Part shown: positions 9,960 through 18,600 of the stretch, piece by piece
How positions within the stretch are numbered: the stretch's first letter is position 1
Layout: each line of letters starts with the position of its first letter
Source: Verrucomicrobia bacterium LW23
Lineage (GTDB): Bacteria > Verrucomicrobiota > Verrucomicrobiia > Methylacidiphilales > UBA1321
Reading direction: 5' to 3'
Assembly (NCBI GenBank): GCA_003054695.1
Contig: QAZA01000045.1
Span: 248,001 to 312,000 of the forward strand
Length of the DNA: 64,000 bases
The notes under the pieces: generated by a model
The model's database searches: none
What the model saw: only the letters and a program-made list of their open reading frames with translations
What the model was told of the DNA's origin: nothing
Translations under genes and position numbers: made by a program

Positions 9960-10440
9960 GTAGGTTAAAGGTGCGGGTGGAGCCAGGCTTGCCTATGGTG
10001 CTTAGTTCAACCTTAAGGGTGACAAGATTCGAGGAGACCACAGGCGGCGAGGACGGAATAGCAGTCCCGTCCATCGAAAGCTTTACGGAGAAAAACGCCT
10101 CTGGAGATGCCGGGGCCACTTCATCCCCCGCGCGATCGTAAACCAGGTTCTGGCTGGTAAGTGTGGAGAGCTGGCTGAATGGAGTCTTTTGAGCCCGGGC
10201 CGAAATCTGATCGACAATCGCTACCTGAATCGTTCGCTCGGATGCCTCCTGGTAAGTCTTTAAACTCAGAGGGACAATCGCCAGGAGCGCCAGCAATGCG
10301 AAGCTGATCACTCCAAGAGCAATGACCACTTCAACTAATGAGAAACCACGAGCTGAGGCGGCGCCTGCGATTCTCCCGCGCCAGCTGAGAGAGGCGGCAG
10401 AAGCGTATGAGTTGGCGGAACTGGGCGATCGGGCAGCCAT
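9937..10440 (-). CDS. Verru_Chthon cassette protein B (GspI/PilV-like pseudopilin), copy 1
   Basis: 167 residues from ATG. The leader is followed by SARG|FSLVEVVIALGVISFALLALLAIVPL, a textbook prepilin cleavage site with Gly at -1 and Glu at +5, then a small soluble domain with a run of Ser/Val-rich strands. This is the pattern of the GspI/PilV group. It is the second gene of the D-B-C-A cassette, 135 bp after the D gene and overlapping the C gene by 23 bp. It is a structural component, not an enzyme; the membrane-embedded helix would face partner pseudopilins. Confidence 0.83.
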   Translation of the reverse strand: MAARSPSSANSYASAASLSWRGRIAGAASARGFSLVEVVIALGVISFALLALLAIVPLSLKTYQEASERTIQVAIVDQISARAQKTPFSQLSTLTSQNLVYDRAGDEVAPASPEAFFSVKLSMDGTAIPSSPPVVSSNLVTLKVELSTIGKPGSTRTFNLHVANAGH

Positions 10441-10575
10441 ACAGGAATGAGAAGTACATTGTACTGAAAAGCTAATATCGGCCGGAATATCCCGAAGTTA
10501 CAATTATGTAACAAATAGCGTGTCTTCAGCCAATGGCATCTCTGATAGAGAGAGCAATGCTCCCGGGTTGAGGAA

Positions 10576-11214
10576 TCAGGGCCGGTAGAGAGTCGCCGCA
10601 CCTGTGGCGGGATTCACCTGCACGGTAAAGTAGTTGGAGGCGAGCGCCGTACCTGACGTCTGGGTGGGCTGCACCGTCAGGTACCACTGCTCATCGGGCT
10701 TCAGATCCGTAAGACCATTCGGCTTGAAGCGGAAACCCACGTACGCCAGGCTCGAACCCTCCGAAACTGTCTCCGTACCGCTGCGTGGGGCTGTGCTGGC
10801 GTCCAGGAGCGTCGAGTAAGTGCTGCTTTCCGCCATCTCCAGCTCGGCGGGCAGGCGCTGCAGCATATTCAGCGGCTTCTCGTTGCCCTGGTCGTCGATG
10901 GCTACCATGCGAATCGCCTTAAAGCGGTCACCCTCGGCGCCTGTCATCTTATAAAAGCGCACTTCCACGGCCTTGTTGGACGAGACGGCCGCCTGTCGCG
11001 CCAACACAAAGGTATCGATGACAACCGAAGAGCCCGCGCTTACCTTGAGGCTCCGCATCATATTGCCGATACCCATGCTGCTCAGCGTTATGATGATGCT
11101 GGCGACGGCCATGACGGTAAGCAACTCCACAAGGGTAAAGCCGGTTTTAGTCTGTCGGCCACAAACGAACAGGGCGGCTCTCGGGGAAAAGCGAAGAAAT
11201 GTGGGGTGGATCAC
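10576..11214 (-). CDS. Verru_Chthon cassette protein D (GspH/FimT-like pseudopilin), copy 1
   Basis: 212 residues from a GTG start. The leader ends in KTG|FTLVELLTVMAVASIIITL, giving Gly at -1 and Glu at +5. The helix is followed by a region rich in beta strands (FVLARQAAVSSNKAVEVRFYK is typical of the GspH/FimT fold, where helix alpha1 leads into ARxxA-x5-V-x-L/V-R). It is the first gene of the cassette on the minus strand; its leader region shares the intergenic space with an inverted-repeat element and the 3' end of the LacI gene, so the LacI protein is a candidate regulator. Confidence 0.82.
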   Translation of the reverse strand: MIHPTFLRFSPRAALFVCGRQTKTGFTLVELLTVMAVASIIITLSSMGIGNMMRSLKVSAGSSVVIDTFVLARQAAVSSNKAVEVRFYKMTGAEGDRFKAIRMVAIDDQGNEKPLNMLQRLPAELEMAESSTYSTLLDASTAPRSGTETVSEGSSLAYVGFRFKPNGLTDLKPDEQWYLTVQPTQTSGTALASNYFTVQVNPATGAATLYRP

Positions 11215-11322
11215 GGTGGTGGTTGGTTAATAAATCCACCATACGATGCGATTACAATCTAGCGATGCAGAAGCTTTGCAAATCCTTGCATTCTGAGCCT
11301 GAAAGTCGGGATTTCTCTCCCG

Positions 11323-11428
11323 GCTAGAGCGGTTTGAATACGAGTATAGACATGACACCATCGGAAGCGCCCTGGGCGCGAAAGAGGCAGCCGTGTCTAC
11401 ACGCGTATTGAATTAAAACCGCTCTAGC
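11323..11428. repeat. 106-bp terminal-inverted-repeat element
   Basis: The ends match as inverted repeats: GCTAGAGCGGTTTGAATACG at the left and, read in reverse complement, GCTAGAGCGGTTTTAATTCA at the right, followed by further similarity around TAGAC. The right end supplies the stop codon of the LacI gene at 11424-11426. The interior has no coding capacity. It resembles a small non-autonomous mobile element or a bidirectional terminator between lacI and the cassette D gene. Confidence 0.6.
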
Positions 11429-12479
11429 TGTTTGCGGCAGGCTTCTTTACAGGTAACGAGGCACCGTCTACCCACACACCCTCTGTAATCACCCCCGACG
11501 AATGCCTGGGCGACCCTGTCTGGCTGCTTTGCAGCAGCTGCACCAGCAGGTTCATCGCCGTCTCCGCTACATGGGTGTGGTTCTGATCAACGCCCGCCCA
11601 TCCATGTGTGTTAGGCTCCCAGTCCAGGGTAAGGAAGCCGAGATTCTCAGGTATCTTCAGGCCAAGCTCCACCAGCCACCTATAGGTCTCCGGCAAGACG
11701 GAGCAGACAGCGTCCAGCTTCTTGTTCCTGAGCCACTCGCTGAGATCCCGCCGGGGCTGGCTCTTTCCATAGCGCAGTATGGAGACGCTCCGGTGCGAAT
11801 ACGAACCTGCGGGATGCAGGAAGCCGGCCAGAAAGCGCTCTTCCACAATCTTGTCCACGTACTCCGGCGTAAGAAAGGCTACCTGTGTGTACCCCATCTC
11901 CTCCAGCCGCTGCCGCGCCAGCTGCCCCGTGGCAAACTGGTCGTTGGAGGCGAAGTAGAGGTGGGGATCTGCCGTTTTGCACCCCAGCGTTACCATGGAG
12001 AACGAATTGAGATCCAGCGGTATCTCCCTTCCGCGAAAATTCCTGTCCCCCAGAGGCAGCAGAATAACGCCGTGGATTCCCCGGCTGCGCAGCAATCGCG
12101 TCAGGTGTTGCGAGGTAAGGCCCGGCTCCCCGATCCAGATGCGGTCCACATGGTACCCCAGCTCCACGGCACGCTTGCGGGCGCCCTCGTCGAAGCAGCG
12201 GTGCACCGACCATTCCTTCCACTTATGGGGGTTCTCCATGGAGTCCAGCAACGCAATGCTGGCCTGAAAGGGGATCGGCTTCGACATGCGCAAGTGCGAC
12301 ATGAGCGTGCTGACAAACGGATTGGTGCGATACCCGGCCTCGGCTGCAATGCGCTGGATCCGTTCCGCCGTCCTGGCCGGCACCAGCGGATGATTCCGCA
12401 ACGCTCGCGATACGGTGCTGATCGACACTCCTGCCAACTCCGCCACTGTGGCAATAGTTGGAGCACCGCTTTTTTCCAT
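11424..12479 (-). CDS. LacI family transcriptional regulator
   Basis: 351 residues from the ATG at 12479; an in-frame TTG at 12506 would add nine residues before the DNA-binding domain and is less likely. The N-terminus holds the LacI helix-turn-helix (TIATVAELAGVSISTVSRAL, about residues 8-27) with hinge NPLVPARTAERIQRIAAEAGYRTN. The remainder is a periplasmic-binding-protein-like sensor domain. In Verrucomicrobia such proteins usually control carbohydrate genes. It reads toward the Verru_Chthon cassette on the same strand with a 209-bp gap, so it may govern the cassette, the BNR protein and the glycosidase; the ligand is unknown. Confidence 0.88.
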   Translation of the reverse strand: MEKSGAPTIATVAELAGVSISTVSRALRNHPLVPARTAERIQRIAAEAGYRTNPFVSTLMSHLRMSKPIPFQASIALLDSMENPHKWKEWSVHRCFDEGARKRAVELGYHVDRIWIGEPGLTSQHLTRLLRSRGIHGVILLPLGDRNFRGREIPLDLNSFSMVTLGCKTADPHLYFASNDQFATGQLARQRLEEMGYTQVAFLTPEYVDKIVEERFLAGFLHPAGSYSHRSVSILRYGKSQPRRDLSEWLRNKKLDAVCSVLPETYRWLVELGLKIPENLGFLTLDWEPNTHGWAGVDQNHTHVAETAMNLLVQLLQSSQTGSPRHSSGVITEGVWVDGASLPVKKPAANS

Positions 12480-12591
12480 ACAATCGGGTACCCTGAGAAA
12501 CCGCAAGGGTCAAGCGATTATCGGTTCGGATCGCAAGAATGGCGCAGTGTGGAATATGCAGTGCGGGAGCGTCCTGAAAACGACGCGGCGT

Positions 12592-13458
12592 TCACTTCTC
12601 GTTGCAGTCGATGGCGACCTCGACCTGCGCGCCGACGGGCATGCGGAACTCGGGGCTCATGTTGATGACGACTTCGAGGATATCGACATCCTTGCGTTCG
12701 TCGGAGCGGCGGGAGAAGACGGTTTTGTTGCCCATGACGAGTTTGATCTCCTGCACGGTGCCCTTGCTGACGACCTCCGGCTGGGCGTAGCGCCAGACGG
12801 TGGCGGGTTGGCCTACGGCGATGCGATGGATCAGGTTTTCGTTCACCTCCGCCCGCACTTGCAGGCGGCGCGTGTCGCCAAACACAAGCACGGCTTCGGG
12901 CATCAGTTGGGAGAAGGGCTCGCCGACGTCCTTGAGGATATCCAGCACGATGCCGTCAAATGGCGAGCGGACGAGTGTGTTGTCCAGGACCTGTCGGGCC
13001 ACCTCGGTACGGGCGCGCGCCGCTTTTAATTCCGCGTCCGTTTGCGCCACTGCCGTCTGGCTGGCATCGTACTGCTGGGCGGAGATTGTGCGGCGCTCAA
13101 ACAGGTCTTTGTCGCGCGCCTCGTTGCGGCGGGAGAACGCCAGCCGCTCCTCAAGAACGGCCTCCTGCGCCTCTGCCAGCACCACGCTGGCGTGTTGCTC
13201 CTCATTCTTGAGCCGCCCCAGCACGGTGCCCTTTGTGGCAAAGTCGCCCTTTTTGACGAACCATTCCCCCACTACGCCGGAGCCCGGAAACGCGAGGCGC
13301 CTGACTTCGGATACCGGCTCCACGTAGCCAATGGTGGCCACCGTGGCAACGGGGGCCGGCGGCTTTGCGCTGGGCCGGGGCGCGTTGTTGGTTCTCGCCG
13401 CAAGGAGTGTGGCGGCCAGCAGGAGGAGCAGAAGCAGGAGCAGGCGCATGGTCGTCAT
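12592..13458 (-). CDS. Membrane fusion protein of a DevBCA-type ABC exporter (DevB-like)
   Basis: 288 residues. A very Leu-rich N-terminal segment (residues 3-20) anchors or exports the protein. It then shows the adaptor layout: a first lipoyl half (GVVGEWFVKKGDFATKGTVL), a coiled-coil hairpin (about residues 85-160, with AEAQEAVLEER and AELKAARARTEVARQ), a second lipoyl half (VRSPFDGIVLDILKDVGE) and a beta-barrel (TRRLQVRAEVNENLI). The C-terminal KTVFSRRSDERKDVDILEVV segment is characteristic of the DevB branch. It would link the inner-membrane ABC transporter to an outer-membrane TolC-like channel, which is not in this window. Its ATG overlaps the ATPase stop by 4 bp. Confidence 0.82.
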   Translation of the reverse strand: MTTMRLLLLLLLLLAATLLAARTNNAPRPSAKPPAPVATVATIGYVEPVSEVRRLAFPGSGVVGEWFVKKGDFATKGTVLGRLKNEEQHASVVLAEAQEAVLEERLAFSRRNEARDKDLFERRTISAQQYDASQTAVAQTDAELKAARARTEVARQVLDNTLVRSPFDGIVLDILKDVGEPFSQLMPEAVLVFGDTRRLQVRAEVNENLIHRIAVGQPATVWRYAQPEVVSKGTVQEIKLVMGNKTVFSRRSDERKDVDILEVVINMSPEFRMPVGAQVEVAIDCNEK

Positions 13459-14141
13459 GAGGTGTGTTGCCCGGTTATTTGCCCGCCTTCCAGGTGCACA
13501 ACGCGGTCAAAGTAAGGGATGAGCCGGGTATCATGCGCTACCATCAGGAGGGTTGTGCCCTCTTCGCGCACGCGGCTGATGAGCATCTCCATGACGCGCG
13601 TGGCATTCTCCCAGTCCAGCGCGGCGGTCGGCTCATCCGCAAAAATCACGTGCGGGGATCCAAACACCGCCCGGGCGATGGATGCCCGCTGCCGCTGGCC
13701 ACCGCTGAGCTGCCCCGGATAGAGATGGCCTACCTGGTCGATACCGAGGCTCTCCATCAGATCCTGCGCGCGCTGCCGGCGGGCCGCTGCCGATTGCCGC
13801 GCCGGCACGGAGTAGAAGAGGTTGTCGCGGACCGTGAGAAAAGGCAGCAGTTGCGACTGCTGAAAGATAAAGCCGAGCGCCTCGCGCCGGATCTCTGTCA
13901 GCTCCTGCTTGTTGGCAAAGTCGACCTCGCGATCGCCGAGGATCACCTTGCCGCTGCTGGGTGAGAGCAGGCAACCCAGGATCGAGAGAAACGTCGTCTT
14001 GCCCGACCCGGACGGCCCCAGCAGCAGCGTGGCCTCGGCGGCGTAGAACTGCGCCGAGATACCCTGGAGAACTGTGTGCTCATTCGGCGCCGTGCCAAAC
14101 TTTTTTACCAGGTTTTGTGTCTCGACAAACGTCGTCTTCAT
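13455..14141 (-). CDS. ABC transporter ATP-binding protein (DevA/LolD-like)
   Basis: 228 residues, full length for this class. Walker A is GPSGSGKT, the Q-loop is in FIFQQSQLLPFLTVRDNL, the signature is LSGGQRQRASIARA, Walker B is HVIFADEPTAALD and the switch His is in LMVAHDTRL. The gene lies 5 bp after the permease gene and overlaps the adaptor gene by 4 bp, which makes a tight permease-ATPase-adaptor operon in the order devC-devA-devB. DevA-like ATPases energise export of lipids or glycolipids in cyanobacteria; LolD and MacB are the nearest other types. The substrate here is inferred from the divergent polyketide synthase. Confidence 0.9.
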   Translation of the reverse strand: MKTTFVETQNLVKKFGTAPNEHTVLQGISAQFYAAEATLLLGPSGSGKTTFLSILGCLLSPSSGKVILGDREVDFANKQELTEIRREALGFIFQQSQLLPFLTVRDNLFYSVPARQSAAARRQRAQDLMESLGIDQVGHLYPGQLSGGQRQRASIARAVFGSPHVIFADEPTAALDWENATRVMEMLISRVREEGTTLLMVAHDTRLIPYFDRVVHLEGGQITGQHTS

Positions 14142-14146
14142 CAGGT

Positions 14147-15319
14147 TTAGCGGGAGAAGACCGTAGCGGGATCGACGCTAAGCACGGCTCGTATGGCTAT
14201 TGTCGCCGCCAGGGCACCAGTTATAAAGTAGATGACGACCAGGGAGATGTACACCTCCGGATTCATCTGGATGGAAATTTGCGTGCGCGACATCGCCCAC
14301 GCGCAGACTGAGTACAGGCCGGTGCCCAGGATAATGCCGCCGATGGTAAAGAACAGACTTTGCACGGCCACCACGCAGATCAGCGTCTCCCGGCCAAAAC
14401 CAATTGCGCTCAGCGTCGCGTAGTTGCCCAGGTTCTCGGCCGTAATGGTATAGAGCGTCTGGCTGCAGATAATGGTGCCGACGACGAGGCCCAGTATGCC
14501 CGTGAGGACGACCGAGAAACCGGCGCCCGTCTCCAGCATCCAGTAGGCAATCGTCCGGTTCGCAAACTCCGCGGAGGTAATCACTTCCAGCTCCGGCAAC
14601 GCCTGGCTCACAATGGCTTTTAGCTCCTCGGGGGTTTGCCCGTCGGTCCCGCGGGCCATCACGTAGGTGATTTCGTCGGGCCGGTAGCGGCGGTCGGCGG
14701 CGATGACCGTTTTGATGGAGGTAAACACGAAGGGGCTGGCGGTGAAGGTGCGCACCCCCTCCGAGATGCCTCGCACCACGGCGCGCCGGCCCGTCAGTTC
14801 GGCCCTGTCGAGCAGTTGCCGTACGCCGAGAATGTCGGCGTAGAGTTCATCGACGATCACGCTATCGGGCTGCTGCACGTCCTCCAGCACGCCGCGTTGC
14901 ATCTGCCACGGGCCGCCCACATTACTGTCATCCAGGCCGATAAGCAGGATGTTCGTCCGCCGGCCGTCGGCGCGCTGCCATGTGTTCCAGGCAACCAGCA
15001 TCGCCTCCGCCCACCTCACCTCCGGTATGCTGCGCACCCGATACATGGACTGACGGGGAATGGCCGTGCCGAAGTCGAACGATGCCGTCTGGCGGGCCAT
15101 TACCCATACGTCGACATTGGCGTTGAGGATGATTGCGGAGTTGATTCGACACCACCCCACCACCAGCCCGGCCTGCGTTGCGCCCAGAAAAAAAGCCGCC
15201 GCCACCCCGGCCACCGCCACCAGACAGCGCACCCTGTTAAAGAAGAGCATGCCCATGGCAACCGCCCACATGCGCCCCCATTCTTCGCGCAGCCACAGCC
15301 TGAAGAATGTGATGTTCAT
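14147..15319 (-). CDS. ABC transporter permease (DevC/FtsX-type)
   Basis: 390 residues from the ATG at 15319; a TTG at 15415 would add a basic N-terminal extension without family similarity. The N-terminus (LWLREEWGRMWAVAMGMLFF) and the first membrane span match the DevC pattern, followed by a large periplasmic domain (about residues 50-250) and three C-terminal spans of the FtsX/MacB-like permease domain. It is the first gene of the exporter operon and is divergent from the polyketide synthase, whose ATG is 344 bp away. The shared intergenic region suggests joint control, and hence export of the PKS product, but this is inference. Confidence 0.85.
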   Translation of the reverse strand: MNITFFRLWLREEWGRMWAVAMGMLFFNRVRCLVAVAGVAAAFFLGATQAGLVVGWCRINSAIILNANVDVWVMARQTASFDFGTAIPRQSMYRVRSIPEVRWAEAMLVAWNTWQRADGRRTNILLIGLDDSNVGGPWQMQRGVLEDVQQPDSVIVDELYADILGVRQLLDRAELTGRRAVVRGISEGVRTFTASPFVFTSIKTVIAADRRYRPDEITYVMARGTDGQTPEELKAIVSQALPELEVITSAEFANRTIAYWMLETGAGFSVVLTGILGLVVGTIICSQTLYTITAENLGNYATLSAIGFGRETLICVVAVQSLFFTIGGIILGTGLYSVCAWAMSRTQISIQMNPEVYISLVVIYFITGALAATIAIRAVLSVDPATVFSR

Positions 15320-15662
15320 GGGTATAGCGCTGTTTCGTTGCAAACAACAGTGCGGGCTTGCCCGTAGCCCCTTTGCCCGGAAGTTTGCGAATAAAATAGT
15401 CCGCGCTGCGTTCAAAACAACGCTTAAATTGGGGAGATTTTACGGCCGGACAATGGGTCCGATGGCCGCGTGCAACGGTATCGATCCAGACCCGTCAGCG
15501 GGGGCGCAGGAGCTGCAAGTGGCTCATTATGAATGAAGTAACCCGGCAACTGAGGTTAGGTTGGGCGGAATGCGTTTGACTCGCCACCTGATCGGAAGTA
15601 TAAGAATAATTCATCACAGCTGTATCCGTCTCCAACGGCGACCCGCATTTCTATGGTGCTGT
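15320..15662. other. Intergenic region between exporter operon and PKS
   Basis: A 343-bp divergent regulatory region. It contains the promoter at 15576-15604 and a small palindrome at 15524-15536 (TCATTATGAATGA) about 40 bp upstream of the -35 hexamer, a possible operator. No small gene with a convincing start was seen. No promoter for the minus-strand operon could be picked out by eye. Confidence 0.45.
15576..15604 (+). promoter_or_regulatory. Sigma-70-type promoter of the PKS gene
   Basis: TTGACT at 15576-15581 and TATAAG at 15599-15604 are separated by exactly 17 bp. Transcription would start near 15611, leaving a leader of about 50 bases before the ATG at 15663. This is the best consensus match noticed upstream of any gene in the window. 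Confidence 0.6.
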
Positions 15663-18600
15663 ATGACCTCCTCTCCGATTGCAATCCTGGGCCTGGCGTG
15701 CGAGTTTCCCGGCTCGAGTACACCGGAGGCGTTGTGGCAAACGGCTCTGCGCAAACACCGCTGGTTTCGCAAGATTCCCACCGAGCGCCTGCCCGACGAG
15801 TACATGGACTTACCCGGCAACGGCCCGGATACCACGCTGGTCCGGCGCGCCGCGGTTCTTGAAGGGTATCGCATCCCGTACGATCGCCTGCTCATTGGCG
15901 AGAAAGATATCCACACTGCGGACCTGGCGCACTGGCTGGCCCTGGACTGCGCCATGCGGGCCATCGAGGACGCCGGCCTTGGCCCGCACCTCCCCAGGGA
16001 TAGCACGTGCGTCATTGTCGGCAATTGCCTCACCGGCGAAACATCCCGCGCCGAATCGCTGAGACTGCGCTGGCCCTACGTACGCAAAGCGTTGAAGGAA
16101 AGCGGCCTGTCGGGAACGGATGACGAATGGCGTCACCGGGAGCAGCACTACAAAGCCCGCTTCGCCAAAGTCGAATCCCGCACTCTGGCGGGCGCGCTTG
16201 CCAACGTTATTGCCGGGCGCATTACCCATCGCCACGACTTGAAGGGCGGCTGCTACAGCGTGGACGCCGCCTGCGCGTCGTCGCTGGTGGCCGTTGCGCA
16301 AGGCGCCTCCATGCTCGCCTCCGGCGAGGTCGATTGCGCCGTCGTCGGCGGCGTTGACGTAAGCCTGGATCCGCTGGAACTCGTCGGCTTCTCCAAAGCG
16401 GGCGCGCTGAGTGGCGGCGAGATGAAGATCTTCGACGTCGACCGAAGCGGCTTTCTCCCCGGCGAAGGATGCGGCTTCGCCGTCCTGATGCGCGCGGACC
16501 ACCCGGCGGTAAGGCATGCGCCCCGCATTCGGGGGTACATCCGCGGATGGGCCGCAAGCTCCGACGGCCAGCACGACCTCACCGCGCCGCGCCCCGTGGG
16601 CCAGCGCCTTGTGCTGGAGCGCGCCTACCGCCGCGCCGGCTTTGGCATCGAAACCGTACCGCTTTTTGAAGCGCACGGCACGGGCACGGACGTTGGCGAC
16701 CGCGTGGAGGCGGAGACGCTTCTCGGGCTGCTTGCCGGCTCAACCCACGCCGCGGCGATTGGCTCGATCAAGGCCAACATTGGCCACACCAAAGCCGCCG
16801 CAGGCATAGCCGGCATGATAAAGGCCACGCTAGCCCTTGAAGCACAGATACTTCCCCCGACAACCGGGTGCGACACCCCGATGGATACGCTCCGCAATGC
16901 CAAAGCGCTGCGCATCCTTAATGAGGCGGAGGAGTGGCCGGAGGGCCAGCCCGCACGCGCCGGCGTAAGCGCGTTCGGATTCGGCGGCGTTAACGCACAC
17001 CTCGTGCTGGAGGGGGCGCCATCGGCAAGCGCGCGCTCCAGGCGGAATATCCCCGTTGCCACCCGGCACGGTGCGGAAATCTTCTTCTTTGAGGGCGCCA
17101 CGGTGGAAGCGCTTGAGGCCGGTCTGAGCAGGGTGCGTGCCTTCGCCCCCATGCTGGCCCAGGCGCAGCTGGCTCCCCTGGCCTGCGCCACGGCACAGGC
17201 TATTGCCGGCACGGAGGGCTGGCGCACCGCGATACTTGCGCGCAGCGCCGATGAGCTTTCCGCACGGATCGACCGAGCCATCCAGCACTTGCGCACCGGC
17301 CCGGATGTAGAACTGCTGGCAGACCCGATCTTCGTTGGCCGGGTGATGCGCGCGGATGAGGCATCCGAGGCGGAGGATTCCAGCACCTGCTCCTCACCCG
17401 CGGAGGCATTTGTTAAGGGCGCTCTGCGAGAGCCGGCCACGGTAGGTGCGGGCCGGGATTTACCGCCGTTCGACCTTAACTGGAAGCCCAGGTACTTCGT
17501 CAACCCGTGCGAGCGCCCGTTGCCGGAGAAGGAGTCGCCGAAGCGCCAGCAGCCTCCCGCGCAGAAGCCCGCAACCGCGCTTGAGGCGGTCAACCGCGTG
17601 TTGCGCGAGCGTAAGGGCGAAGGCTTTGCCCTGGACGAGGTTCACGACAAGGACCCGTCGCTCTCGTCCCTGGGCGTTGACTCCCTGAGCATTTTCGATC
17701 TGGTCGCCGCCGTGGAGGGCTACGGCTACAAGGAGCGGGAACTGGCCCATAACCTGATGACTGTCAGCCAGTTCGCGGCCATCTTTGACGAAATTGAGGC
17801 CGCCGGGACATCGCCCGCACCGGCAGCGCTATCGTTCAGCGACAGGCTTGCCTCATGGGTTCGCGCCTTCGACGTGGCCTGGGAAGCGGCTCCCGCGCTG
17901 AGAGCCGGCGCCGATGTCGCGAGCGCACAGGCGCTGGTCGTGCGGTGCAACGCCGCTATCGAGCCCTCCGAGCTCAACGCCCTGCTCACGGCCCTCCGTG
18001 CAGGCCCGCCAAAGCAACCGGTTGCCTTCCTGGACTCCACGGGCCAGTGGTGCGGCTTTGCCAAGACTCTGGCCATCGAGCAGCCCCACCGGCGCGTGCT
18101 GTATCTGCACCACCATGCCGGGTCCCCACCCTCCGCCACGCAGATAGAAGCCGAGCTGCGGGAGCCGTTTACGTTTCGCGAGGTGCAATACACGGCGGAC
18201 GGAGAGCGGCTTCTGCCGCGCGTCGTGCTTACGGACCCACTGCATGCCATCGGCAGCATTCCGCTCGGCCCGGAGGATGTCGTGCTGGTAACCGGTGGCG
18301 CTAAAGGCATTACGGCAGAATGTGTACACGCACTGGCATCTGTAACAGGAGTTCGCCTGGCCCTGACAGGGCGATCTTTGCAAAGCGAAAGCGTCGATGT
18401 CCAACACACGTTAGAGCGACTTCGACAACACAACATTGTTCATCAATACTGGGCAGCCGACATAGCGGATGAACGCAGCACCGCCCAACTGATAGAAGAC
18501 GTCGAGAACAAGCTTGGCGTTATAACGGCAATCATACACGGAGCGGGCGTTAACGAGCCCTGCGATATAGCTTCGCTTACGGAGCGCGTGGTTCGCACAC

